From the NCBI GenBank assembly GCA_965221725.1, contig OZ244909.1:1674001-1738000 (forward strand): DNA of 64,000 nt, written 5' to 3'. Position 1 is the first letter of the stretch, and each line of letters starts with the position of its first letter. The position numbers were made by a program, and so were the translations under genes. This DNA is from HK1 sp965221725. Its GTDB lineage: Bacteria > Pseudomonadota > Gammaproteobacteria > HK1. The notes beneath the pieces were generated by a model that was not told the DNA's origin, ran no database searches, and saw only the letters and a program-made list of their open reading frames with translations. Of this stretch, positions 34,272 through 43,069 are shown one piece after another.

Positions 34272-37200
34272 CCCGGGGCACCCGAGTGGCCGGACCGGAC
34301 GGTCGCGGGTGGCGCGATAGTAACCCGGAAGAAGATCGTGTAGACGACGGGGATGAACAGCAGGGTCAGGAGCGTGGCGAACAGCAGGCCGAACATGATG
34401 CTGACCGCCATCGTCTCGAACATCGGGTCATGGCCAAGCCACAGCGGCATCATGCCGCCGATGGTGGTAGCGGTGGTCAGGAGAATGGGGCGCAGGCGCT
34501 GGCGGCAGGCGACGGGCACCGCCTCGGCCGGCGGCCGACCGTTGCGTTCGATCTCGATGTCGATCCGGTCGAGCAGCACGATGGCGTTGTTGATCACGAT
34601 GCCGGACAGCGCGATGAGCCCCAGGATGGTAAAGAAGCCGAACGCGGAGCCCGTCATCAGCAGCCCGTACGTCACGCCCACCAGCCCGAGCGGGATCGTC
34701 AGCAGGATGATGATGGGCTTGCGCAGGCTGTTGAACTGGGTGACCAGCAGCAGCAGGATGATCATGCCGGCGATGGGCAGTTTGTCGGCAATGGCCGTGT
34801 TGGCGTTCTCGGAGGTTTCCGCCTCACCGCCGATTTCAAGGTCGTATCCGCGGGGCCAGGTCGCGGCCTGCGCTTCGAGCCACGGGATGAACTCGCGGTT
34901 CACGTCCGTGGCGGTGACCCCCGGCCGCAGGCGGGCTTGCACCGCAACCGTGCGGGTCCGGTCCCGACGCTTGATGATGGCGGGTTGCCAGACGAGTTCG
35001 ATGTCCGCCACCTGCTCCAGGGGCACCGTGCCGCCACCCGGGGCGTACACCGGCATGGTCCGCAGCCGGTCGATGTCCGCCCGGTCCGTCAGACCGGAGC
35101 GCATCGTGATGGGGATCAGGCGGTCCGCCTCGCGCAGCCGGCTCAGTTCGATCCCCGACAGGCTGGAGCGGAGAGAGACGGCGATGTCGTCATTGGTGAC
35201 CCCGGCCCGCAGCGCCCGCTCCTGGTCCACGTTGATCAGCAACTTCTTGGTACGCAGCCCCCAGTCGTCCTTCACCACGTCCACGCCGGGATGCGCACGC
35301 AACCAGTCCCGGATCGGGGCGATCAGCGCGTAGATCCGGTCGACATCCTCTCCCCCGACCCGGACTTCGACCGGGTACGGAATCGGCACCCCGTTCTCGA
35401 TCCGTCGAAGCTGAACATCAAGGTCGGGATACCGTTCGCGAGCGTAGGACTGGAGTCGAGCGATGGTCGGCGGAATCACCCCCGGATCGGTGGTGTTGAT
35501 CAGCAGGTTCACGACCCCCGGTTCGCTCGATCCGGGATTCAGACCCAGGGTATAGCGCGGGGCGCTCTGCCCGATCCACGCACTCCAGTTGGCGATGGCG
35601 CCGTCCGCCCGGCCGGCGCCGGCCCGGTCTTCGTCCGCGAGCATCAGCTCGTCGATGATGAAGCGGTCGATGTCGGCCATGACCCGCGCGGTGTGCTCGA
35701 TCGCGGTGCCCCGGGGAAGCTGCATGGTGCCGTTGATGATCGGATCGACCTTCGGCGGGATGAACCCCGCGGGCACCCACCGGAGTACCCAGATCGCGCT
35801 GGCGAAGATGCCGGCGGCCAGCACCAGAAACACCACCCGGTTTCTCAGGCACAGCACGAGCACGCGGTCATACGCACGATGGAGCACCGAAGCATGGTCC
35901 GCGGATGATTCGGGTTCCCGGCGGACCCGCAGAAACCCGATGGTGAGCAGCGGGATCAGGGACAGCGCCAGCAGCCATGAACCGAGCAGCGCGATGGCCA
36001 CCACCTTGAAGATGTCCGCGGTGTACTCGCCGAGAGCCGACTCGGCCAGGAAGATCGGCAGGAATGCGGCGGCGGTGGTCAGGGACGAGGTAAGCAGCGG
36101 AACCGCCATCTCCCCGCCCGCGGCCACTGCGGCCTCGGTGGCGCTCTCGCCACGCCCCCGTCGTACCAGGATGGACTCCGCGATGACGATGGCGTTGTCC
36201 ACCAGCAACCCCAGGGAGATGATCAGCGCCGCCAGGGAGATCTGGTTGATGGTGATGTCGAACACGCTCATCGTGGACAGCGTGGCGAAGATGGTGGTCG
36301 GCACCAGCGTCCCGACGATCAGCCCCGTGCGCAGGCCGAGAAACAGCAGCATCACCACCACCACGATGGCAATGGCCTGAAGCAGATTGGTGAGAAAGTT
36401 GCCGACCCCGACCTCCACCACGGCGGATTCCAGGTACACCGGAGTCAGCCGGATGCCGAGGGGATAGGCGGCCTCGAGGTGCGGAATCTCCTGCTTCAGG
36501 GTCTGGCCGAGGGTCAGAATGTTGCCCCCCTCGCGCAGCGACACCGACACGATGATGGCGTCCCGTCCGTTGAACCGCGCCATTCCGGACGGCGGGTCCA
36601 CATAGTCCCGGTAGATGTCCACGATGTCTTCCAGGTGGACGATCCGGTCGCGGCCGGGGATCTGGATGACGGTCCTTCGCAGGTCGTCGATGGATTCGAA
36701 ATTGCCGGACGGTTCCAGCGTGATCCGCTCCCGCCCGGTCACCACCTGGCCGCCGCCGCGGACGATGTTGATGCCGGACAGGATCTCGGAGAGCTGTCGC
36801 GGCGACAGCCCGATCTCGCGCAGCCGCGCCATGTTGTACTCGACGAAGATCTCCTCCTCCTGAACCCCCTGGAGGGTCACCTTGGCCACATCGTCGAGGT
36901 GCAGCAGGCGGTCACGGATCTCCTCGGCGATGTCGGCGAGTTCGCGGTGGCTGAACCCTTCCCCGGTGAGGGCGTACACGCTGCCGAAGACATCGCCGTA
37001 CTCGTCGTTCACCACCGGGGCATGGGCACCCGCGGGCAGATCATCGACCGCCTCCACCTTGCGGCGCAGGTCGTCGAAGATGGGCCGCATGTCGGTGTAG
37101 CTTTCCTTGAAGTTGGCGGTCACCCAGGACAGCCCCGGACGGGATTCGCTGACGACGTTGTCGAGGGCCGGAATCTCCTGGATGGCCTGCTCGATCCGGT

Positions 37201-37396
37201 CCGTGACGAGCTGCTCCACCCGCAGCGGACTGGCGCCGGGGAACCGGGTGGTGATCACCGCCGCCCGGATGGTGAACCCCGGGTCCTGCTGCTTGGGCAG
37301 GTTGAAGTAGGCGATGACGCCGTAGATCACCACCATCGCCGTCAGCGTGTAGACGACGGCGTGATGCCGGACGGCCGAACCCGTGATGCCGGTCAT
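34268..37396 (-). CDS. RND family efflux pump, inner-membrane permease
   Basis: 1,042 residues, full length. TM1 (VVYTLTAMVVIYGVIAYFNL) is followed by the first periplasmic loop, TM2-6, a second loop and TM7-12. TM4 carries LGLLVDNAIVIAES: one Asp of the usual proton-relay pair is replaced by Asn (D-D in AcrB, D-N here), as also occurs in some HAE1-type pumps. It exports small hydrophobic molecules using the proton gradient, with the adjacent fusion lipoprotein and outer-membrane protein. 11 nt separate it from the fusion protein gene. Confidence 0.93.
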   Translation of the reverse strand: MTGITGSAVRHHAVVYTLTAMVVIYGVIAYFNLPKQQDPGFTIRAAVITTRFPGASPLRVEQLVTDRIEQAIQEIPALDNVVSESRPGLSWVTANFKESYTDMRPIFDDLRRKVEAVDDLPAGAHAPVVNDEYGDVFGSVYALTGEGFSHRELADIAEEIRDRLLHLDDVAKVTLQGVQEEEIFVEYNMARLREIGLSPRQLSEILSGINIVRGGGQVVTGRERITLEPSGNFESIDDLRRTVIQIPGRDRIVHLEDIVDIYRDYVDPPSGMARFNGRDAIIVSVSLREGGNILTLGQTLKQEIPHLEAAYPLGIRLTPVYLESAVVEVGVGNFLTNLLQAIAIVVVVMLLFLGLRTGLIVGTLVPTTIFATLSTMSVFDITINQISLAALIISLGLLVDNAIVIAESILVRRGRGESATEAAVAAGGEMAVPLLTSSLTTAAAFLPIFLAESALGEYTADIFKVVAIALLGSWLLALSLIPLLTIGFLRVRREPESSADHASVLHRAYDRVLVLCLRNRVVFLVLAAGIFASAIWVLRWVPAGFIPPKVDPIINGTMQLPRGTAIEHTARVMADIDRFIIDELMLADEDRAGAGRADGAIANWSAWIGQSAPRYTLGLNPGSSEPGVVNLLINTTDPGVIPPTIARLQSYARERYPDLDVQLRRIENGVPIPYPVEVRVGGEDVDRIYALIAPIRDWLRAHPGVDVVKDDWGLRTKKLLINVDQERALRAGVTNDDIAVSLRSSLSGIELSRLREADRLIPITMRSGLTDRADIDRLRTMPVYAPGGGTVPLEQVADIELVWQPAIIKRRDRTRTVAVQARLRPGVTATDVNREFIPWLEAQAATWPRGYDLEIGGEAETSENANTAIADKLPIAGMIILLLLVTQFNSLRKPIIILLTIPLGLVGVTYGLLMTGSAFGFFTILGLIALSGIVINNAIVLLDRIDIEIERNGRPPAEAVPVACRQRLRPILLTTATTIGGMMPLWLGHDPMFETMAVSIMFGLLFATLLTLLFIPVVYTIFFRVTIAPPATVRSGHSGAPG

Positions 37397-37407
37397 GACG
37401 GAACCGG

Positions 37408-38544
37408 TCAGTCGACCCTCACCCTCATGCCATCGCGGATGACGGAAATGCCGGCGGTGACCACCCGGTCACCGGAGGAGACGCCCGAGACCACCTCCAG
37501 ACCCCGCGACGTCAGCTCTCCCACCTCGACCGGCGTGCGCCGGATCACGCCCACGCCCGCCTCGGCGCCGTCGACCAGCGTGTAGACGAAGCGCCCCCGT
37601 TCGTCCTCCGCCACCGATGCCGCGGGCAGCACCATGGTCGACTCGCCCCGCTCGAAGGCGAAGTCCACCTGCGCGGCGAGGCCGGAACGCACCTCCCCGG
37701 TGCCCTCCATGCGCACGGTGACCGGAAACGCGGCGCCGGTGGCGGCGACCCCCACCTCGGAGACCACCCCCGGGAAGGTCCGGCCCGGCAGCGCGTCGAA
37801 GGTGATCTCTCCGGGCAGACCCGGGCTGAAGTTCGCGATGAGCGTCTCCGGGACGGTGATGGCGATCTCCAGATGTTCCCCGCAGTTGAGCTCCACCACC
37901 GGCTGGCCGGCGTCGACGTTCTCCCCGACATCGGCGACGACATCCACCACCGAGCAATCCTGCCCGGCTCCGAGGCTGGTGTAGGACAGGTTGAGCTTCG
38001 CCAGCTCCACGGCGCGGGCGGCGGCGCTCACCAGAGCGTTCGTGGACTCCGATGCCGCCCGGGCCGCATCGAGCTCCGTGCGGGAGGCGCTCCGGGTTTC
38101 GTACAGCCCCTTGATGCGCTCGTAGTTCACGGCGGCGTTTCGCCGCTCCGCCTCGGCCCGCAACGCCTCCGCCTCCGCCTGCTGCAACTGGAGCCGGAAA
38201 CCCGAAGGGTCCAGTCGGGCGATGATCTGCCCCTCGCGGACCCTGCCTCCGACCACCGCATCCAGCCCGCTGATGGTGCCGGCGACCTTGAAGCTCAGGC
38301 TCGCCTGCCGGGCGGCGCGGGACACCCCGCTGAAGGAGCGGACCTGGCGACCCGGCTCCGGCGTCACCGTCACATGGCGGACGGTGCGCAGCGGGGGCTC
38401 CGGCGGTGGCGCCTCCTCGCCGCACCCGGCCAGCATCGCCAGCAATGTCAGCCCGCCGATGCGGCGAAACCACGCGGCGGAATGCGCGGACGACGGCTTC
38501 GACGGGACGCCGATATGGGTGGAAGGCAGCTTCGATCGCATCAT
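37408..38544 (-). CDS. RND efflux membrane fusion lipoprotein
   Basis: 378 residues, lipobox LLAMLAGC with Cys41 (ATG 38541 gives one residue less). The barrel-sandwich halves are separated by a helical hairpin (about 125-190, rich in Ala/Glu: LQQAEAEALRAEAERRNAAV). SLSFKVAGTISGLDAVVGGR, then VREGQIIARLDP is the lipoyl-like motif typical of the family. It anchors in the inner membrane and bridges pump to outer-membrane channel. Confidence 0.92.
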   Translation of the reverse strand: MMRSKLPSTHIGVPSKPSSAHSAAWFRRIGGLTLLAMLAGCGEEAPPPEPPLRTVRHVTVTPEPGRQVRSFSGVSRAARQASLSFKVAGTISGLDAVVGGRVREGQIIARLDPSGFRLQLQQAEAEALRAEAERRNAAVNYERIKGLYETRSASRTELDAARAASESTNALVSAAARAVELAKLNLSYTSLGAGQDCSVVDVVADVGENVDAGQPVVELNCGEHLEIAITVPETLIANFSPGLPGEITFDALPGRTFPGVVSEVGVAATGAAFPVTVRMEGTGEVRSGLAAQVDFAFERGESTMVLPAASVAEDERGRFVYTLVDGAEAGVGVIRRTPVEVGELTSRGLEVVSGVSSGDRVVTAGISVIRDGMRVRVD

Positions 38545-38621
38545 GGATCTCGGAACCGGGGCGCGAGAGGTCTCGCGGCCATCATGTCATGGTACGCAGG
38601 TGCGCAGAGGCGTCGTCGCAC

Positions 38622-40994
38622 TCAGGAATCGCCGATCACCTTCCTGCGGATGCGCTCCGCCATCGCGTCCATGGAGGCGGCATCAAGGAAGAAATCGAAG
38701 GCCCCCGAGGCGCGCTGCAGGCGCATCAGGTCGATCAGGAAGTCGTACACCGCATCGGTGGCGGCCCGATCCGCGTTCAGAAAGACATCCCTGGCGTCCA
38801 GGAAACCCATGATGGGCATCGTACCGCCACTGTAGCTGGCCTGGATCAGGGCAAAGTTCTCGCGGGCGGCGTCCGCCGCCCGGGCCGCGAGGTCGATGGC
38901 GGCGTAACTGGCCTGCACCGCGTGCAGGCCGAACCGGATGTCCTGCTCTATTCGCTGCTGTTCGGCCTGCCTTTGCAGCTTCAACTGGCGCAGGGTGGCC
39001 ACGCCCCGGTCGATGTCGGACTGCCGCCGCCCCCCGAGATACAGGGGCAGGGAGAGATTGAGAGTGACCTGCCAGTCGTTGCGTCCCTCGGCCGAACCGA
39101 TCGCCCGGCCGTGTTCTCCCAGCACGCGCCCGACCTGACCGGACAGGTTCAGCTCGGGGCTCCACCGGGACCTTCGGCTGGACCGGACCTGCCGCTCGGC
39201 CGCCGCGACGCTGGCCGCGATCATCCGCAGTTCCGGGGCGTTGGCCAGACCCTCGGCCAGGAAGATGGTCCCCATCGCGTCCGCCGCCCGCTGATTGTCG
39301 ATCAGCGACAGCAGATTGCTCCGGCTCACCAATAGCGAAGGGTCGGCCAGGCTGGCCGGCTCGGTCGAGAAGCGCTCTTCGATCGGGCGATTCAGCCGGC
39401 GGTTCAGGCCGTCCATCGCCTGCTCCCGGGAGGCCCGGGTCGCCAGCAGGGCCCGCCGGGCCGAGGCCGTCTCGCTCTCCCAGCGGTAGACGTCCGATGC
39501 GCTGGAGGTGCCGAGCCGCACGCGGTCTCGGGCAAGGTCCAGGTTGGTGCGAGCGAGTTCCAGCGCCCGCCGGCGGATGTCGACCGCAGTCTGCGCCTTC
39601 AGAACCCGGAGAAACCCGGTGGTGGCCGACTGCACCACATCGAGCTCCAGCGCCCGCTGCGCCGCCACGCGCGCCTGCTGCCGGTGGTGCTCCACCTCGA
39701 CGGCGGCCCGGGCCGCCTCCGAATAGAGCACCTGGCCGAGCTGCAACTGCGCGGTCGAAGTCCGCTCCCCCGCCTGGCCCGCCCGCACCGACGGCGAATC
39801 GTCATTCAACTGCGTCACCCCGAGCGAGGCGCCGACCTGCGGCCGGAGGCGTGATCGCGCCGCAACCTCCCGCTCGGCGTCCACCGCCAGCCCCGCCATC
39901 CCCACGCGGAGGTCCGGATTGGCCTTCAACGCCTCCTTCGCCACCGCGGAAAGACTCCACCGGCGGTCTTCCGGCGCCGCGTCCTCGTTGAGCAGGGTGG
40001 CGGTGGCGAGCACGTCGAACCGGGGCGAGATGCCGAGCCTGCCGGCGGTTTCCATGTTGATCGTGAGCCGTCGTTTGAGCCGGAACGATACACGGTGGTC
40101 GTCGGCCCTCTCACCAAGGAGCACCGCCTGGACGTTGAGCGCATTGCGTCGCGCCAGCCGCATCCAGTCGGTGTCCGGGGCCGCCGCCGCGAGCACGCCT
40201 TCCCGGACCGCAGTGGCGCCGATCAGGCTGTAACTGGGCAGTCCGCGCACAACCAGATCTTCAATCAACCGCGTGGTCCCGGCCTGGTCCATCCGGGGCA
40301 GGGGTCCCAGCATGACGGCGTCGATGTCGCCGGGGATCCGCGCCGCCAGGTCGTCGGCGGAATCCTCATGGAGAATGAAGACAAGCTCGATGCCGAGGCC
40401 CGCCGCCAGCTCCCCGACGCTGTCCGTCAGTCCGGGCACGGCATCGTGGATGGACTTGTCCATCAGCACCGCCAGCTTGTCGAAGCGGGCGACCTCCCGA
40501 AACGTCCGCAGATCGTCCGCGAACCGGACTTCCGCCGCGAGATAGCTGAGATTGGCGACCCCGCTGGCTCCATCGGAACGGGGCAGCGCGGCCAGATCCG
40601 GGTCCAGAGCCATGGGAGCGAACGTCGGCTTGGGATGCTCCGGCATGCGTGCGGCCACGGTGCTGGAGACAGAACCGAGCGCCAGCACGACATCGACCTC
40701 GGGGTTGGCGTGCAGTGCGCGCAGGGCCTCCTCGATCCCTTCGACCGACCACCCGCCGTCCAGGGTCATGGTGTCATCGAAACGGACATCGAATTCCCCG
40801 GCGGTCAGCTCGGAAATCTCGTTCGTGAACAGGTCGATGGTTTCCTGCCGGAAGGGTCCGTCCCCGTCGACCACGATGCCGACCTGCACCCTCTCCGCCC
40901 CGGAGACGGCCGGCCCGAAGAACCCGGCGAGCAGACTGAACACGACGCACATCAGGCCCGCCCGGCGCCTTCGATGAATTCGAAGTCCCGACAT
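38622..40994 (-). CDS. TolC-like outer-membrane efflux protein fused to an ABC substrate-binding domain
   Basis: 790 residues from ATG 40994 (GGGGGAGC upstream); the open frame extends further up but without homology. A signal peptide (residues about 11-33) leads into a roughly 300-residue domain like the ABC_sub_bind family (VQVGIVVDGDGPF, VVLALGSVSSTVAAR, IDAVMLGPLP, RGLPSYSLIGATAVREGVLA). From about residue 340 the TolC fold follows: two repeats with NPDLRVGMAGLAVDAEREVA, RPQVGASLGVTQ, and RWSPELNLSGQVGRV. A periplasmic sensor fused to the outer channel is uncommon. First gene of the pump operon. Confidence 0.85.
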   Translation of the reverse strand: MSGLRIHRRRRAGLMCVVFSLLAGFFGPAVSGAERVQVGIVVDGDGPFRQETIDLFTNEISELTAGEFDVRFDDTMTLDGGWSVEGIEEALRALHANPEVDVVLALGSVSSTVAARMPEHPKPTFAPMALDPDLAALPRSDGASGVANLSYLAAEVRFADDLRTFREVARFDKLAVLMDKSIHDAVPGLTDSVGELAAGLGIELVFILHEDSADDLAARIPGDIDAVMLGPLPRMDQAGTTRLIEDLVVRGLPSYSLIGATAVREGVLAAAAPDTDWMRLARRNALNVQAVLLGERADDHRVSFRLKRRLTINMETAGRLGISPRFDVLATATLLNEDAAPEDRRWSLSAVAKEALKANPDLRVGMAGLAVDAEREVAARSRLRPQVGASLGVTQLNDDSPSVRAGQAGERTSTAQLQLGQVLYSEAARAAVEVEHHRQQARVAAQRALELDVVQSATTGFLRVLKAQTAVDIRRRALELARTNLDLARDRVRLGTSSASDVYRWESETASARRALLATRASREQAMDGLNRRLNRPIEERFSTEPASLADPSLLVSRSNLLSLIDNQRAADAMGTIFLAEGLANAPELRMIAASVAAAERQVRSSRRSRWSPELNLSGQVGRVLGEHGRAIGSAEGRNDWQVTLNLSLPLYLGGRRQSDIDRGVATLRQLKLQRQAEQQRIEQDIRFGLHAVQASYAAIDLAARAADAARENFALIQASYSGGTMPIMGFLDARDVFLNADRAATDAVYDFLIDLMRLQRASGAFDFFLDAASMDAMAERIRRKVIGDS

Positions 40995-41241
40995 CACGCG
41001 CTCCCCCGCAACCCGGGAATCATGGGGTCCGAGCCCGATGCGCTCGATGACACCGCGACTACTCCCGACCCTCGCAATGGTATCCGCAACCGGCACTGCT
41101 GATCCGCACCCGGTCATTCCCTTGCGCATACCCTCGCGAAGTCTCCCGACTGGATGCTCCAAGGTCGGAGGCCCGAGATATACCGAAATCAGGATAGTTA
41201 TCATCAACACATAAACCATGTAACTCTGATATAAACAGCGC

Positions 41242-41445
41242 ATGCCTCCGCTGGACAATCCATTCGCCCCCGGCGCGGGCACGCCGCCCCCGGAACTCGC
41301 GGGGCGCGACGCATTGCTCGAATCCATACGCATTGCCGCGGAATGAAATGCCGCCCACGGCGACACCGATTTCACCGTTCCCGCGTTCGACCGATTCATG
41401 CGCCGCATCATGCCCGGCGGTAAATGGCGGATATTGCGGATATAG
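41242..41445 (+). pseudogene. Internally deleted AAA-type ATPase gene
   Basis: One frame reads MPPLDNPFAPGAGTPPPELA plus GRDALLESIRIAAE, then TGA at 41344-41346, then HGDTDFTVPAFDRFMRRIMP and a stop at 41445. The first part is the N-terminus and the second the C-terminus of the archaeal-ATPase/AAA family (xNPYAPGAGTPPPxLVGRD ... GDTxFTVPLFDxFMRR), with about 330 residues missing between them. A deletion product, clearly non-functional. Confidence 0.65.
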
Positions 41446-41457
41446 GGAGACAACACC

Positions 41458-42771
41458 ATGTCGAGCCCGCACCACCAGTACGACGCCCTCATCATCGGCG
41501 CCGGCATCATCGGCGCCGCCACCGCCTTCGAGCTCGCGAAGCTCGGGTACCGGACCGTGAGCATCGACCGCAACCCGGCCGCCGGCTACGGGCCGACCTC
41601 GAACTCGTGCGCCATCATCCGTGTGCACTACTCGACGTTCGACGGCATCGCGCTCGCGTGGGAGGGGTACCACTACTGGCACGAGTGGGCGAAGTACCTG
41701 GAGGCGGACGATGAACGCGGGCTCGCGAAGTTCATCGAGTGCGGCTGCCTGGTGATGCGGACCGAGCTCAACGGCCACCTCGCGAAGCACATTCGCCTGT
41801 CGCGGGAGCTGGGCATTCCGTTCGAGGCGTGGGACGCCGCGACGATCCGCGACCGGCTCCCGATCTACGACACCCGCCGCTACGGGCCGCCCCGCCTGAT
41901 GGACGACGAAGGGTTCGGCGCGCCGAGCGGGGGCGAGCTTGCCGGGGGCGTGTTCTGGCCGACCGCGGGCTACATCTCCGACCCGCAGCTCTCCACCCAC
42001 AACCTGCAACGCGCGGCGGAGGCGAAGGGCGCGGAATTCCGGTTCGGGCGCGAGGTGGTAGAGATTCGAACGCAGGCCGGCCGCATCTGCGGCGTGAAGC
42101 TCGACGACGGCACGGAAATCGCCTCCCCCGTGGTGGTCAACGTCGCCGGCCCCCACTCCGCCGTCGTCAACGGCATGGCCGACGCCCTGGGCGACATGAC
42201 CATCGAGACGAAGCCGCTCCGCCAGGAGGTCGTCCACGTCCCGGCCCCGGCGGGCTTCGACTTCGAGTCGCTCGGTACCGTGGTCTCCGACAGCGACATC
42301 GGCTGCTACATCCGGCCCGAGACCGGCAACCACATCCTCATCGGCAGCGAGGACCCGGAGTGCGACCCGCGCGAGTTCGTCGACCCCGACGACTACCGGC
42401 GCGACTTCACCGAGCAGGGCACCACCCAGGCTCACCGCTACGGGCAGCGGGTACCGACGCTGGGCATCCCCTCCCGCCTGCGCGGGGTGGTCGACCTCTA
42501 CGACGCCTCCGACGACTGGATCCCCATCTATGACCAGAGCCGGGTGCCGGGCTTCTACATGGCGATCGGCACCTCGGGGAACCAGTTCAAGAACGCCCCG
42601 GTGGCGGGGAAGATGATGGCCGCCCTCATCGACTACTGCGAGCAGGGCAACGACCACGACGCGCATCCGCTCACCTTCCGCCTCGAACACATCGACCGCG
42701 AAGTGAACGTCGGCTTCTACTCGCGCAAGCGCGCGATCAACCGGGAGAGCAGCTTCTCGGTACTGGGGTAG
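41458..42771 (+). CDS. FAD-dependent oxidoreductase (DAO family, sarcosine oxidase beta-like)
   Basis: 437 residues from ATG 41458 behind AGGGAGA. The Rossmann FAD motif DALIIGAGIIGAATAFELAK is at 9-28, followed by SIDRNPAAGYGPTSNSCAII, the glycine-rich FAD contact. The family C-terminal motif appears as GFYMAIGTSGNQFKNAPVAG. Substrates in this family are secondary or tertiary amines (sarcosine, dimethylglycine) or D-amino acids; the gene stands alone, so none can be chosen. Confidence 0.9.
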   Translation: MSSPHHQYDALIIGAGIIGAATAFELAKLGYRTVSIDRNPAAGYGPTSNSCAIIRVHYSTFDGIALAWEGYHYWHEWAKYLEADDERGLAKFIECGCLVMRTELNGHLAKHIRLSRELGIPFEAWDAATIRDRLPIYDTRRYGPPRLMDDEGFGAPSGGELAGGVFWPTAGYISDPQLSTHNLQRAAEAKGAEFRFGREVVEIRTQAGRICGVKLDDGTEIASPVVVNVAGPHSAVVNGMADALGDMTIETKPLRQEVVHVPAPAGFDFESLGTVVSDSDIGCYIRPETGNHILIGSEDPECDPREFVDPDDYRRDFTEQGTTQAHRYGQRVPTLGIPSRLRGVVDLYDASDDWIPIYDQSRVPGFYMAIGTSGNQFKNAPVAGKMMAALIDYCEQGNDHDAHPLTFRLEHIDREVNVGFYSRKRAINRESSFSVLG

Positions 42772-42786
42772 CCTGCATGTGGGTGG

Positions 42787-42986
42787 GCGATCCCGCGCTG
42801 GTTTTTCTCGACGATGAACCGCCACATCGGCGCGAAAACCTGGAAAACGAATTGCTTTCGGGGTCGGAAAGAAGCCGTTGCGGGGTCCGAATGGTCACCG
42901 CCGACGGCGAAAATGGCCGAAGCCAGCCACCTTGACCCCCGATCCGGCCGCCCAGCGACGCGTTCACCGTGGCGTGGGAAAGTCCT
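42787..42986 (-). repeat. Dispersed ~210-bp repeat, copy 2
   Basis: Reverse complement aligns with 15601-15812. It is bordered on both sides by GCATGTGGGTGGGCG (about 42775 and 42992), a short direct repeat that could be a target duplication or part of the element. It fills most of the gap between the oxidoreductase and the giant gene. Confidence 0.65.
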
Positions 42987-43069
42987 GCCCGCATGTGGGT
43001 GGGCGGATGCGCGACACCGGACAATGCGCTTACCATCGGCCTGACAACGGGTGTGGAGATGAGATCGTG

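Noticed and set aside
34286..35908. 540-codon + strand frame
   Set aside because: Antisense of the RND pump gene, which has full-length homology on the - strand.
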